Shown here piece after piece: positions 23,388 to 32,911 of a stretch of DNA of 64,000 nt. This DNA comes from Tetragonia tetragonoides (lineage: Eukaryota > Streptophyta > Magnoliopsida > Caryophyllales > Aizoaceae). Where the stretch lies: the NCBI GenBank assembly GCA_038025085.1, contig CM076144.1:45238001-45302000 (forward strand), given 5' to 3'. The notes under the pieces are model-generated. The model made no database searches, was not told where the DNA came from, and saw nothing but the letters and a program-made list of their open reading frames with translations. Positions within the stretch are counted from its first letter, which is position 1. Each line of letters begins with the position of its first letter. A program made the translations under genes and the position numbers.

Positions 23388-24988
23388 TTACATAGTAGAT
23401 GGCCTTCTCTTCCTTTTTATTTCTTGGGCTAGCATGGCTCCCATTGACGTTTCTGTGACTGTAAGGTAGAGAATTAGAGGCATGCCTGGAGTGGGCGGTA
23501 CTAGAGCGGGTGGTTCGGACAAATAGGCCTTGATTTTGTCAAAGGTTTTTTGGCATTGTTCATCCCATTCCGTTTTTACCTCTTTTTTGAGTTTCTTGAA
23601 TATGGGCTCACAGGTGATAGTTAACTTGGAAATGAACCTGCTAATGTATTGGATCCTCCCCAAGAAGCCTTTGATTTCTTTTTCTGTTTTTGGTGGTGGC
23701 ATGTCTATTATGGCTTTGATCTTGGATGGATCGATCTCTATTCCTCTGGTGCTTAAGACAAATCCTAAAAGTTTACCGGACGTAACTCCGAATGCACACT
23801 TTTTGGGATTAAGCCTCATATTGTACTTCCTAAGCCTGTCGAAGAACTTTTGAAGTGAGGGTACATGCCCTTCCCTCTCTTTGGACTTTATGATCATGGC
23901 ATCCACGTAAACTTCAGCCTCTTTATGCTTCATATCGTGGAGCAGGGTTGTCGCGGTTCTTTGATATGTGGCCTCTGCATTCTTAAGCCCAAATGGCATT
24001 ACTGTATAGCAATAAGTGCCCCATTGCGTGATGAAAGTGGTTTTCTCTTCATCCTCTTTGGCTATCAGGACCTGATTATATCCTGCATACCCGTCCATGA
24101 ATGATAGAAGAGCATGTCCAGCGGTATTGTCTACCAGAACATCTATATGAGGTAATGGAAAGTCGTCTTTTGGGCTTGCTTTGTTCAAGTCCCTAAAATC
24201 TACACACAATCGCACTCGTCCGTCCTTTTTGGGACTGGGACGATGTTGGCTACCCAATCGGGGTAATTGGTCACTCTTATGAAGCCTGCGTCGAGTTGTT
24301 TTTGGACTTCCTCTTTGATCTTAAGAGCCCATTCTGGCTTCATTCTTCTTAACTTTTATTTGACTGGTTTGCAGTCGGGCTTTAACGGGATGGTGTGTTG
24401 GGCAATGTTGCGGTCTATGCCGGGCATGTCCTTGTAGGACCAGGCGAAAACATCCGTATAATTCTTTAGGAGTGTTACGAATTGTTCGCGTTCATTAGAG
24501 GTTAAAGACAAGCCTATTTGCATGTGGCGAGGCTCATCATTAGTTGCAATATTTATTGTCTCTGTTTCTTCGACTACTGAAGTCTTTTGCTCATGTTCGA
24601 TTAATGCTTTAATGACTTCTTTTGGCAATTCCGTTATATTTTCTGAATTATTAGCAATGAGGCAATCCGAGTAAGCAAAATCGACACTCATAATATTGAT
24701 AGAAGCGGACAATACATCAATGAGATCATCACTAATGACCTTAGTAGTAGAAGGAATAGACTGGGGTGGACTACCCGACACTTCTAGGATAACAGACTCA
24801 AAATTAGACTCGGACTCGGAATCAGACTCAGAATCAGAATCGGGCCTCTCTGCAGGACCGTTGCGAATCGTGAACTTGTATTTGGCTCCATCGACTAGAG
24901 TCCACTTCGTCTCGTGCTTCCAGGTGGTGCGGTCGGGCCCGATTGGGGCGATCAGCTTGGACGGGTCGAACCCTTCATTAAAAAGCAC
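23388..24988 (-). pseudogene. Tat2 reverse transcriptase
   Basis: Minus strand, in two frames. 24988-24356 reads the region before RT, ending HTIPLKPDCKPVK, followed by an in-frame TAA. RT proper runs in the frame 24257-23388: RLCVDFRDLNKASPKDDFPL, SFMDGYAGYNQ and TVMPFGLKNAEATYQR. A one-base frameshift near 24240 precedes it. The catalytic box reads VYVDAMIIKS where YVDD is expected; the second Asp is Ala, codon 23900-23898. The thumb/connection continues to LAQEIKRK, then shifts frame into RNase H. By family knowledge the YxDD aspartates are needed for polymerisation, so this copy's RT should be inactive even without the frameshift. Confidence 0.88.
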
Positions 24989-25093
24989 AGTAAGGGGAAG
25001 TTTGTTTGTTGCCTCGTCGTACTAGCGACGCTCTTCGCCAAATAGTAGCCCAAAGTTGTTTGGTGCCATGTCATTAGCCCAATCTTTAGTGGA

Positions 25094-26572
25094 TCAGTCC
25101 TCATTAGGAGGTGCCGGTGCGTCTTCACTCATGGTGAAGCAGTCTTGAAATGTCTCAAAGCCTGGAAGTAGGACTCCATTGATCGTGTATGGTTCAGGGA
25201 ATCCGTAATAGGGATATGGATCGCCCTCTTGGAGAAATTGCCCATTGAGAGAGAGGGGATAAGGATCCATGCTATATGGAACAAGCTTGTTGGTCACGCG
25301 GGCTCTTTTCCTAGCCATTTCCTTGGAAATGTAAGCTCGGATCTCTTGCCTTGTGGGCTTGTAGCCTAGCCCAAATAGATCTTTTTTGATCTTGGTGTTC
25401 CAACAGGTTTGGGCTACCTTGGGGTGAGGGCCCAGAGTGGTGCCTGGAAAGTGACCTTGCTTTCTAAGTAGAGCATTCACATTGAGTGTGGGCTCTATCA
25501 TTTCTATGAAGGCTATCTTCTCGAAGCCCCATAATTCTTCATCTTGCTCATTATGCTCTATCTTTAGGACTGGAGCTTTTTCTATCTGGGCTACCAAGGT
25601 ATCAGCGCAGACTTCTAGTGTGGATCCTGCCAAGGATAGCTTTACCTTTTGGTGCAGGGTCGAAGCTACGGCATTTAGCCCATGCAACCAAGGCCTTCCT
25701 AAAAGTAGGTTGAAGGTGACTGGAATGTCAAATACATGAAACTGGACCATTTTCTCGATTGGCCCAATATTGATGTTCATGGAGAAGGAGACCAAGACGT
25801 TTCTTTTGGAATTATCATAAGCTCTTAGCCCTTGTGCGGAGTGCGCGAGATTGTTGTAGTCTATTTTGAGGTGTTCAGCGGTCCTCAAAGGGCATACATT
25901 TACAGCAGAGCCATTGTCAACTAAAGTCATGGGGACTTGTCTTTGTTGACAAATTACAGTCAGATAAAGGGCTTTGTTGTGGTGGATACCTTCAGGTGGT
26001 AGGTCCTTGTCAGAAAAGGTGACGGGTGTGGATGACTTTCCTTGGACCAGGAGGTTAACCACATCTTCAGGAGTAACATTTGGAGAAATGGTGGTTGCAT
26101 TCAAAGCTTCTAATACGGCCCTTCTATGAGTGATAGAAGCGGTCGACAATTGCCAGATGGATATGTTGTCTTTTGTCCTTTGCAATTGTCTAAGGATGTT
26201 AGTTCCATCATCTTCCTTAGTCACTTCTCTTTGGGTTGGATCCTTATTGGGGATTGTTACAGGCTCTATGGGTTGGATTTGAGACGGATCCATGTAGATA
26301 TTTTCGGGCCTGAACTGGCATCCTGATCTTTTGAGGTAGTTTAGAGCTTTGTCATCTTCTTCTTTCTCATCGTCGGAGATATCATAGCAAGCTTTGCCAT
26401 TTGCTATGTCATGGACTTGAGGAGTCAACACGTCTTCTGGATCAGTATAGGACCCATTATCCTCTTCATCACTATCCCAATGGCCGCAAATGTCTAGCGT
26501 GGGCCTTGAGCTCGGGTATGGTGGTATGACCTGCCCAACAGGAGTGATCAGATAGGATGGATCAAACCCTTC
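25094..26572 (-). pseudogene. Tat2 aspartic protease and flanking polyprotein region
   Basis: Same frame as gag, directly after its TAA. The clear open part is 26431-25094. The retropepsin motif reads MTLVDNGSAVNV (DNGS for the usual D(T/S)G, as in other Tat elements), with the second motif NLLLGRPWLHGL. It would cut the polyprotein. In-frame stops follow at 25096-25094 (TGA) and near 25023 (TAG) before the frame reopens towards RT. Elements of this lineage sometimes have an intron or a stop between gag-pro and pol, so not every stop need be a lesion. Confidence 0.8.
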
Positions 26573-27985
26573 TTATATATCAATGGCGAAAGAATTCCCG
26601 AGGGGATTATTATTGTTACTGGGCGGTGATGCGTCCTTAGGCAATGGTATGGTGCCATTGTCGAACAGATCTTGGATTTTCTCCTTCAGAGTGTAACACT
26701 TCTCGGTATCGTGTCCCCGACCCCTATGGTATTTACAGAATGCAGACTCGTTCCAGTATGGCGATCTTTTCTCTATGGGTAGATCGGGAGTAGGCCCAAT
26801 CGCGTGTAGATAGTCTCCTTTGACTAATTTGTCTAGGGCTTTGACGTAAGGCATCCTGAGGGGAGTAAACCTTCTTGGACGCCTGTCAGCAATGGCGTTC
26901 ACTTCATTTCCCTTACTCGTGGAGGCATGATTGGTATTGGTGTATTTCTTATCCTTATAACCACTTGTATTGTTGTTGTAAGTGACCTTGTTCTTCCCTC
27001 TTTGGAGTTGGTCATCTTCAATGGTCATGCCTACTTCAGTTAGTTGGACATAAGTGGTTATGGGTTGAAACTTCATGTGCTCACGGTATTCAGATGCCAA
27101 GTTCTGGACTAGCATTCTAATTTGATCCCTTTCAGATGGGCGATCAATCATTTCAACAACCTTAGTTCTCCATCTTCTTACGAAATTGGTGAATCCCTCT
27201 TTGTCACCTTGCTTGGTGATGTCCAATTCTCTCAATGTCATGGGAGGCAAGACATTGTCAGCATATCTCTCAAGGAACAAAGTGGATAAGTCTTCCCATT
27301 TCTGCAACTTTTGGGTGGGTAATTTGAAGAACCAGGCCCTAACAGCAGGGTCCAAGGTTTGGGGAAAGAGATGAACATACAACTCTTGCTCAATACCTCT
27401 AAGGCCCAATGCAGTGGTAAAAGCTCTAATGTGATCTTGTGGATCATCAGTTCCTTTAAACGTGGGAACTTTAGGCATGGAAAACTTAGTGGGTAATTTT
27501 CCCTTGATGTAGGGAGCATAGCCTTCAGAATTGATAATCATGTCATTAAAGACACGACTTTTGCCTAGAACGGACTCAAGCCTATTTAGTTTAGCTTGGA
27601 GTTCTTGGACCTCTTTAGTGGAGGGCTCAGTCTTATCCTCGTTGGGCTTGGGCTCATCATCATCCCTAGTAGGGGAATCCAACTTGGCGACACGGGCTTC
27701 CATATCAGTGAATCTAGCATTCATAGCGATCAATTGGGCTAAAAGGTCATCCATCTTTTGGTCAGCGATTTTCTCAGCATCTCCAGACATAGCGGACTTA
27801 GGTGAATTAGGTGGCGAGGCTTGAGGTGACAATGGCGGTGTGCGAAGGTAATCGAGCCAAATGGGGCCCACAAATTGTGCTTGCGGTGAAGGTTCGAACG
27901 ACAACTTGCGGATCAATCTCTTATTGGACTCGTCCCTCTCCCACTTCCTAGGACCGTGATCTTTACTCCTACCAATTCTGGACAT
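26573..27985 (-). CDS. Tat2 gag
   Basis: 470 codons open. The N-terminal third is charged with a coiled coil near residues 120-140 (VQELQAKLNRLESVL). The central retrotransposon gag domain runs from about residue 165 (PTFKGTDDPQDHIRAFTTAL, AWFFKLP, LFLERYADN) to about 310. The zinc knuckle has the Tat-type spacing in CKYHRGRGHDTEKC near residue 415. It forms the particle and binds the RNA. The stop (TAA, 26575-26573) is in frame with the protease region, so gag and pro are separated by a single stop codon. Confidence 0.9.
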   Translation of the reverse strand: MSRIGRSKDHGPRKWERDESNKRLIRKLSFEPSPQAQFVGPIWLDYLRTPPLSPQASPPNSPKSAMSGDAEKIADQKMDDLLAQLIAMNARFTDMEARVAKLDSPTRDDDEPKPNEDKTEPSTKEVQELQAKLNRLESVLGKSRVFNDMIINSEGYAPYIKGKLPTKFSMPKVPTFKGTDDPQDHIRAFTTALGLRGIEQELYVHLFPQTLDPAVRAWFFKLPTQKLQKWEDLSTLFLERYADNVLPPMTLRELDITKQGDKEGFTNFVRRWRTKVVEMIDRPSERDQIRMLVQNLASEYREHMKFQPITTYVQLTEVGMTIEDDQLQRGKNKVTYNNNTSGYKDKKYTNTNHASTSKGNEVNAIADRRPRRFTPLRMPYVKALDKLVKGDYLHAIGPTPDLPIEKRSPYWNESAFCKYHRGRGHDTEKCYTLKEKIQDLFDNGTIPLPKDASPPSNNNNPLGNSFAIDI

Positions 27986-28967
27986 AAAAAAGGCCCGCTT
28001 AAGAAAATAGGAAGTAAATGGAAGAAGAAAGATTTTATTTTAAAACAAATGTGGGAAAAGAATCTAGCACTAATCCTCAACATGGTGACTTTCGGGAAAG
28101 ACGCGATTTTATGTAAATAGCATATTCTAGTCAATGATCTTTCGACTTTATATAATTAAAAGAAAATGTACTCTTGACTTGCATATTGGATAAAATTTCC
28201 TGATTTAAGAAAGGAAAAATATACTATTGACTCGCATATAGAATAAAGTAAGACTCTTTTTTTTGTTTTGTAAAATATCATTGACGGGAATATATTATTT
28301 GCACGCAATCTACTTCATATGGAAAGGAACGTCTTCTAATATGGTCACTAGCGTCATCGGAGTTCTACTTCCTAAAATGAAAAGATCCTAGACTCTATTT
28401 GTAAACCTGACAAAACACACAAGCAAACAAAAGGGAAACCTTCCCTAAACAGGACTCAAGAAAAATCCTAAGGGGTGATCTAATCCTAATATTCTATGGA
28501 AACTAATCACGTAGCAAGGAAACAATCAATTATAATATGGCAAGTAAATCAATTAGCACCTTGATATGGACTATGGGACTAACTACAATATTTTGACACA
28601 ATCTATGATTGGATAAGGTAACCCACGACCGGATCCGTTTCGTCATCTATGGGATGCATAGTAAAACTAAACGTACCGTTTTACACATCTCGAATGGAAA
28701 CATGTAAATACCATGGGGTGGAACACGACTATGTGCAAATGTAATTCGGACCTAGTGGGTCACCGACCTAAGTCATAGACAATGTTCCAAAGGGTAATTC
28801 CTGTTTATGGTGTGGTGATGTCTTTCGACATCTTGCGATGATAATGCATGCAATATGAATGATATGGATGCAAAGCAAAGAAAATAAACACATACGGTAA
28901 TTGAACCAAATAGCTAAAATAAATTATTGACATGGATAGGTGTTCGAATTACACCCTCTCGTTAATT
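27986..28967 (-). other. Tat2 leader between PBS and gag
   Basis: About 980 bp, AT-rich, no supportable ORF. Expected to be the 5' untranslated leader with the packaging signal; I see no specific structure. Confidence 0.6.
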
Positions 28968-28986
28968 TTCCCCAGTGAAGTCGCCA
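28968..28986 (-). other. Primer binding site of Tat2
   Basis: One base inside the 5' LTR, the minus strand reads TGGCGACTTCACTGGGGAA. It begins TGG as required to pair with a tRNA 3' CCA. A TGGCGAC start is like the PBS reported for Ogre/Tat elements (tRNA-Arg type); the tRNA identity is from memory. Confidence 0.7.
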
Positions 28987-28987
28987 T

Positions 28988-30614
28988 TGTAAGAACCCTC
29001 GCCTTTCCGGCGCTAATTGAGATATTTAGTTGGAATTAATGGTTCTTAAATAATACGTCATATGCAATTTAAATTAATTATGGGGAATAACAATTTGCAA
29101 ATAATGAAGCCGCCACCAATTTTTAAGGAAACAATTGGAAATCATCAAAAAGTGCACCCAATTCCTATTGGAAATTGACTCATACCCATGGGGCTAAATA
29201 TTGAGCTCGGGGTGTAGGTACGAAATAAACAAAACGAATCTCATCTAAATCGCCCGAATAAACGACCTCTACTAAGCCTATCCATGTCAAATATTTATTT
29301 ATGCTATATGGTTCCACATAAATCCGGTCGTCCAATATCCTATTTTTACTAGGCGGGTTAAAGACAACCAAATTACCTATGTTATCACTTTGCACAATTT
29401 ATATCCAATTTACATGCATACTATTATCAAGCATAAATAAGAGATAAGAGAAATAATTTAACGCTCCAACCTACCACACTTTGCTAAACGCGCCAAGCAT
29501 TGCATATGCACATCAATAAATTTGTTAGTAACTTCAAAGGGAGAACAATGCAAAAATATCAACTTTATGCTAAAATAAAACCCTAGGAGGTTGCTACATG
29601 CATGCACAAACTATAAAAAGATGCAAACTTGCATAAACTAATAAAAAGATGCAAACTTTTTTTTTTGGTGAACAAAAAGATGCAAACTTTAAATAAACTA
29701 ATCATGCATAATTATTTATAAGGATCCAAACATGCAAATTTATTCACTTTAAATAAACTAATCATGCATAATTATTTATAAGGATCCAAACATGCAAATT
29801 TATTCAACCATAATCAAAAGCTAAATAAAACATGATTATAAACAATAAATAAGAGATTTAATAAAGAATTTAGGCCCTCAGGATGGTTAACCTGGACGTT
29901 CGATTCGAACGGGACTAGTAGAATTGGAATTGCTCTTCAATCTTGGGTGCTAGGTTGGGTGTAATGGCTTGCTTGAGTCTTCAAAATCTGAATTCTCTAT
30001 GATTTAGGGGAATTTGTGCTCTCAATGCTCTCAAAATTATAAACTGACCAACCTCTCTCAAAAGAGGGTGAAAGGGAGTATTTATAGAGTTAGGGGACGG
30101 AATTAAGGGCTTAGGGTTGAAAACTCGGCGCCAAAACTCGACCCAACCAAAAAACAGGCTCAGCGGCCACACGGAAGGCAGTTAGAGCCCGCTGGGGCTC
30201 TGCGATCTGCCGCTGGGCCCAGCTGCTGCCCTGAGGGCCCCATCTGTCACGCGTGTGCCGCCGGACTGTCAGCGTCAGCCGCTGAGCCCGGAGGCGCGCG
30301 CTTGTCTAGGGTTTTTTTGACTTTTTGTGCTCAGTAAATTAGGAAATTGCCCTTGGGTAGACCCAGGGGGTCGGGATTGAGCGGTTTTGACCCAAATCTT
30401 CGAGGCACGATATCTCTTGATCCGGGAACCTGATTGAGGCAAGGTCAAAGGCGTTGGAATCCTTATGACAAGGGCTAGCCAAAGACTGAGGTTTCAAGGA
30501 AATTGGTCTAGATTTCCGAGCAATGTCCTTTTCTACTTACGTCCATGTTAATCTATTACCATCATCATCGGGCGTTGCGGTGCCAGGGGATGAGAACCGA
30601 TTAGGGTGTCTACA
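28988..30614 (-). repeat. 5' LTR of Tat2
   Basis: 1627 bp, the partner of 13168-14733. The minus-strand TATA box CTATAAATAC is at 30078-30087. It carries a perfect or near-perfect 60-bp tandem duplication (29686-29745, 29746-29805), an approximately 31-bp insertion before it, and a GC island (about 30160-30300) that is about 30 bp shorter than in the other LTR. These indels account for the 61-bp length difference. Confidence 0.95.
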
Positions 30615-30619
30615 ATTAG
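30615..30619. repeat. Target site duplication of Tat2, right copy
   Basis: ATTAG directly after the right LTR. Confidence 0.9.
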
Positions 30620-30647
30620 TTATCATAATCCTCTTAAAATACATTTA

Positions 30648-30936
30648 GGCCTCGTTTACTAGGTTGGAATCAAATGCAATGCAATCATTTTATAGGGTAA
30701 ATGAGAGGTGAAAAGTGAAGTGTGGGAGGAGAGGGATAGGAAAAGTGGGGTTGATTGCATTATCCATTGTAATCATAATTGCTCAACTTTTCCCATGTAA
30801 TGATGATTACTTTGGATGGTGTAATCAATCTTACTTTTTCCATCTCCTTCCTCCCCTTTTTCCTTTTCCACTTCCCATTTACCCTATAAAATGATTGCAT
30901 TACATTGCATTTAATTGCAACCTAGTAAACACCACC
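30648..30936. mobile_element. MITE copy 1 inside Helitron (a)
   Basis: 289 bp with terminal inverted repeats: left GGCCTCGTTTACTAGGTTG, right complement GGTGGTGTTTACTAGGTTG. Inner arms also pair (ATTTTATAGGGTAAATG with CATTTACCCTATAAAAT). Helitron copy (b) has no such insert at the matching place. The same family occurs at 57421. The superfamily is uncertain; the ends resemble Tourist/PIF-Harbinger MITEs. Confidence 0.75.
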
Positions 30937-31971
30937 TTGCAGTTTTAACCAAATTGTACCTCCGAAAATGGTTACATTAACATCGTTGTTAGATCGATGT
31001 TCAAACACTATATATCATATCGCAGGAGCCTTGAGTCAATAAAAGGTGAAATGTGAAGATGAGGAGAGGCATATATCGCATTCTCCGTTTTTTTTTCTTT
31101 CAATATTCTAAAATATATTTCTGGCTTATATGGCTTGCTTTTAAATTTTTTTGTTGAGACTAATTGCTTAGGTGATGCAACTTAGTAATCAAACTTGTGC
31201 TATGCACGGACTTAAAATATATTTGCTCAAAATTATTTTCAAGCCAATCTTACATGTTTCTTATACATATTGTAAATGAATGTTTTAATGTACTTTTCAA
31301 TGCGAATCTGATGATTTAAAATATTACTTTTTAGACATGTAGAAAAAGTTATATTTGATTTTATAAATATTTGACAGAGATCTAATATAGCTCCCATAAA
31401 ACTCTAGAGGTCTATCACAACTCAAGCTCTATATTTCATTTCCTAACCTTTATTTATTTTTTGTTTAATTGCTTGCTTAAATGACATTCCTATGTGGCGC
31501 GATGCCCGTGGGATGCACGCGTTCAAATTTATATATTTTGTTGTTTTCATTTTTCTTTTATTAGTAAATATCATATTTTAATTTTTGTTTTGACTGAAAT
31601 TAATATTGTAACACAATCTTACAAGTTTATTGTAAACATATTATAAATGCATAATACCTTACAAAAAAAAAAATTATAAATGCATCTCATTTCGAAGTAG
31701 TTTTCGATACGAATATGATGGTGTAAATATTATTATTTTGTAAAATGTGTAGGATAGTTATATTCGAGTTTGAATATTAAACAAAGATAAAGTAGTTATG
31801 ACGCCAATAAAATTCTAACTATTTAGCACAATTTAATCTCTCTTTTTCTTCATCCAAAACTTTATTACTATAAAACTTCTTTATATTATATATTGATTGA
31901 TATGTTAAAGATATTTTTAATTGGTAATTGATTTGAGTATACTAATTACTATGTTAATAAAGTGTGAAACA

Positions 31972-32000
31972 TCTTCTTCTTCTTCTTCTTCTTCTTCTTT
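31972..32000. repeat. (CTT)n microsatellite
   Basis: About nine CTT units, followed by T-rich sequence to 32043. Confidence 0.9.
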
Positions 32001-32573
32001 TCTTATTTCTATTTCTATTTTTTTTTTTTTATTTTTTTTTTTTGGTTCAAAGTATGTGTTGAGTATGTGTTACTAGTTTTATTGTTTAATATTCTCTTTT
32101 ATGTGACATGCTCTTAAAAAAATCGCTTAGGTGGCTAAAGATATTTGCTCATTTTTTATTTTATTTTCAGCCTTAATTTTATTGTTAATATTATTGTTAT
32201 TTTTACTTATTTACGGGAGCCAACATATACCAGCGATCTTACATGTTTCTTATACATGTATATGCATCTCGTTTTAAAGTATTTTCGATGCGAATTTGAT
32301 GGTATAAAAATTATTATTTTGAGATGTGTAGAAAAAGTTATATTTGATTTCAAATATTTGACAGAATTCTAGTATAACTCTTATAAAACTCTAGAGGTTT
32401 ATCACAACTCAAGAATCCTAAACAGTAGGGTATCTAAGAGTCCTAAACGTTTTACACCAGTTAATTTTTGTCTTTATCTTCGCTTAGGTGGCGCGCTCTT
32501 AAAATTCTCGCCTATGTGACATATCTCATTGCTCCCGAAAAATACCTCCTTTATATATATATATATATATATA

Positions 32574-32911
32574 ACATCTGATATGAGCAAAATAAAATAA
32601 ATTCCTGCCAATTTTTTATTTTATTTTATTTTTTTTTCTGTAAAAGAAATCATCTTCTAAAAATAATGGTAGCAATAAAATGGGCCAAGAAACATAGTCC
32701 AGAAAACAAAAATTACAACCCGACCTGATCCAACCCAACTGAAACCCGAACTTGATTTATACAGTGTGTTGTGTTTCAATTCGACACGAGACAATAATTT
32801 GCCCCTTTCCATCACCACCTCAACTTCCTTCTCTTTCCGGTGTCCTCAAAACCTCACCGAGGAGAGAGAAAAATCCTAAGAAAAAAAACCAAAACCAAAC
32901 TACTAACAACA
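32574..32911 (+). promoter_or_regulatory. Upstream region and 5' leader of the eIF4A-III gene
   Basis: About 340 bp between the Helitron (a) start and the ATG. It holds T-rich and A-rich tracts and an A-rich leader (CTAACAACAATGG context). No clear TATA box close to the leader. Confidence 0.4.

Larger units (their letters stand above)
13168..30614 (-). mobile_element. Tat2: complete Tat-lineage LTR retrotransposon with two antisense cargo genes
   Basis: Two long direct repeats (13168-14733 and 28988-30614), each running TGTA...TACA, bound 17,447 bp and are flanked by identical ATTAG duplications. Read on the minus strand the order is: 5' LTR (28988-30614), PBS (28986-28968), gag, protease, RT, RNase H, integrase, a long region with two genes on the opposite (+) strand, PPT (14747-14734), 3' LTR. 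The antisense cargo between integrase and the 3' LTR marks the Tat group. The LTRs differ by about 8 substitutions in their first 235 bp (about 3.4% by eye), a moderately young insertion. Stops and frameshifts in gag-pol make it non-autonomous now. Confidence 0.93.
30620..32573 (-). mobile_element. Helitron-type copy (a), minus strand, interrupted
   Basis: Read on the minus strand from 32573, it starts with a TA run, then AAAGGAGG, CGGGAGCAATGAG, and AAGAGCGCGCCACCTAAGCG near 32480. This is the same start as copies (b) at 49247 and (c) at 51595. The match with copy (b) goes on in inverted orientation to the Tat2 junction: for example the GTGGCGCGATGCCCGTGGGATG region near 31493 pairs with 50240-50270, and 30945-31060 with 50850-50930. 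Its 3' end is not seen. It starts about 340 bp upstream of the eIF4A-III ATG. Confidence 0.7.
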
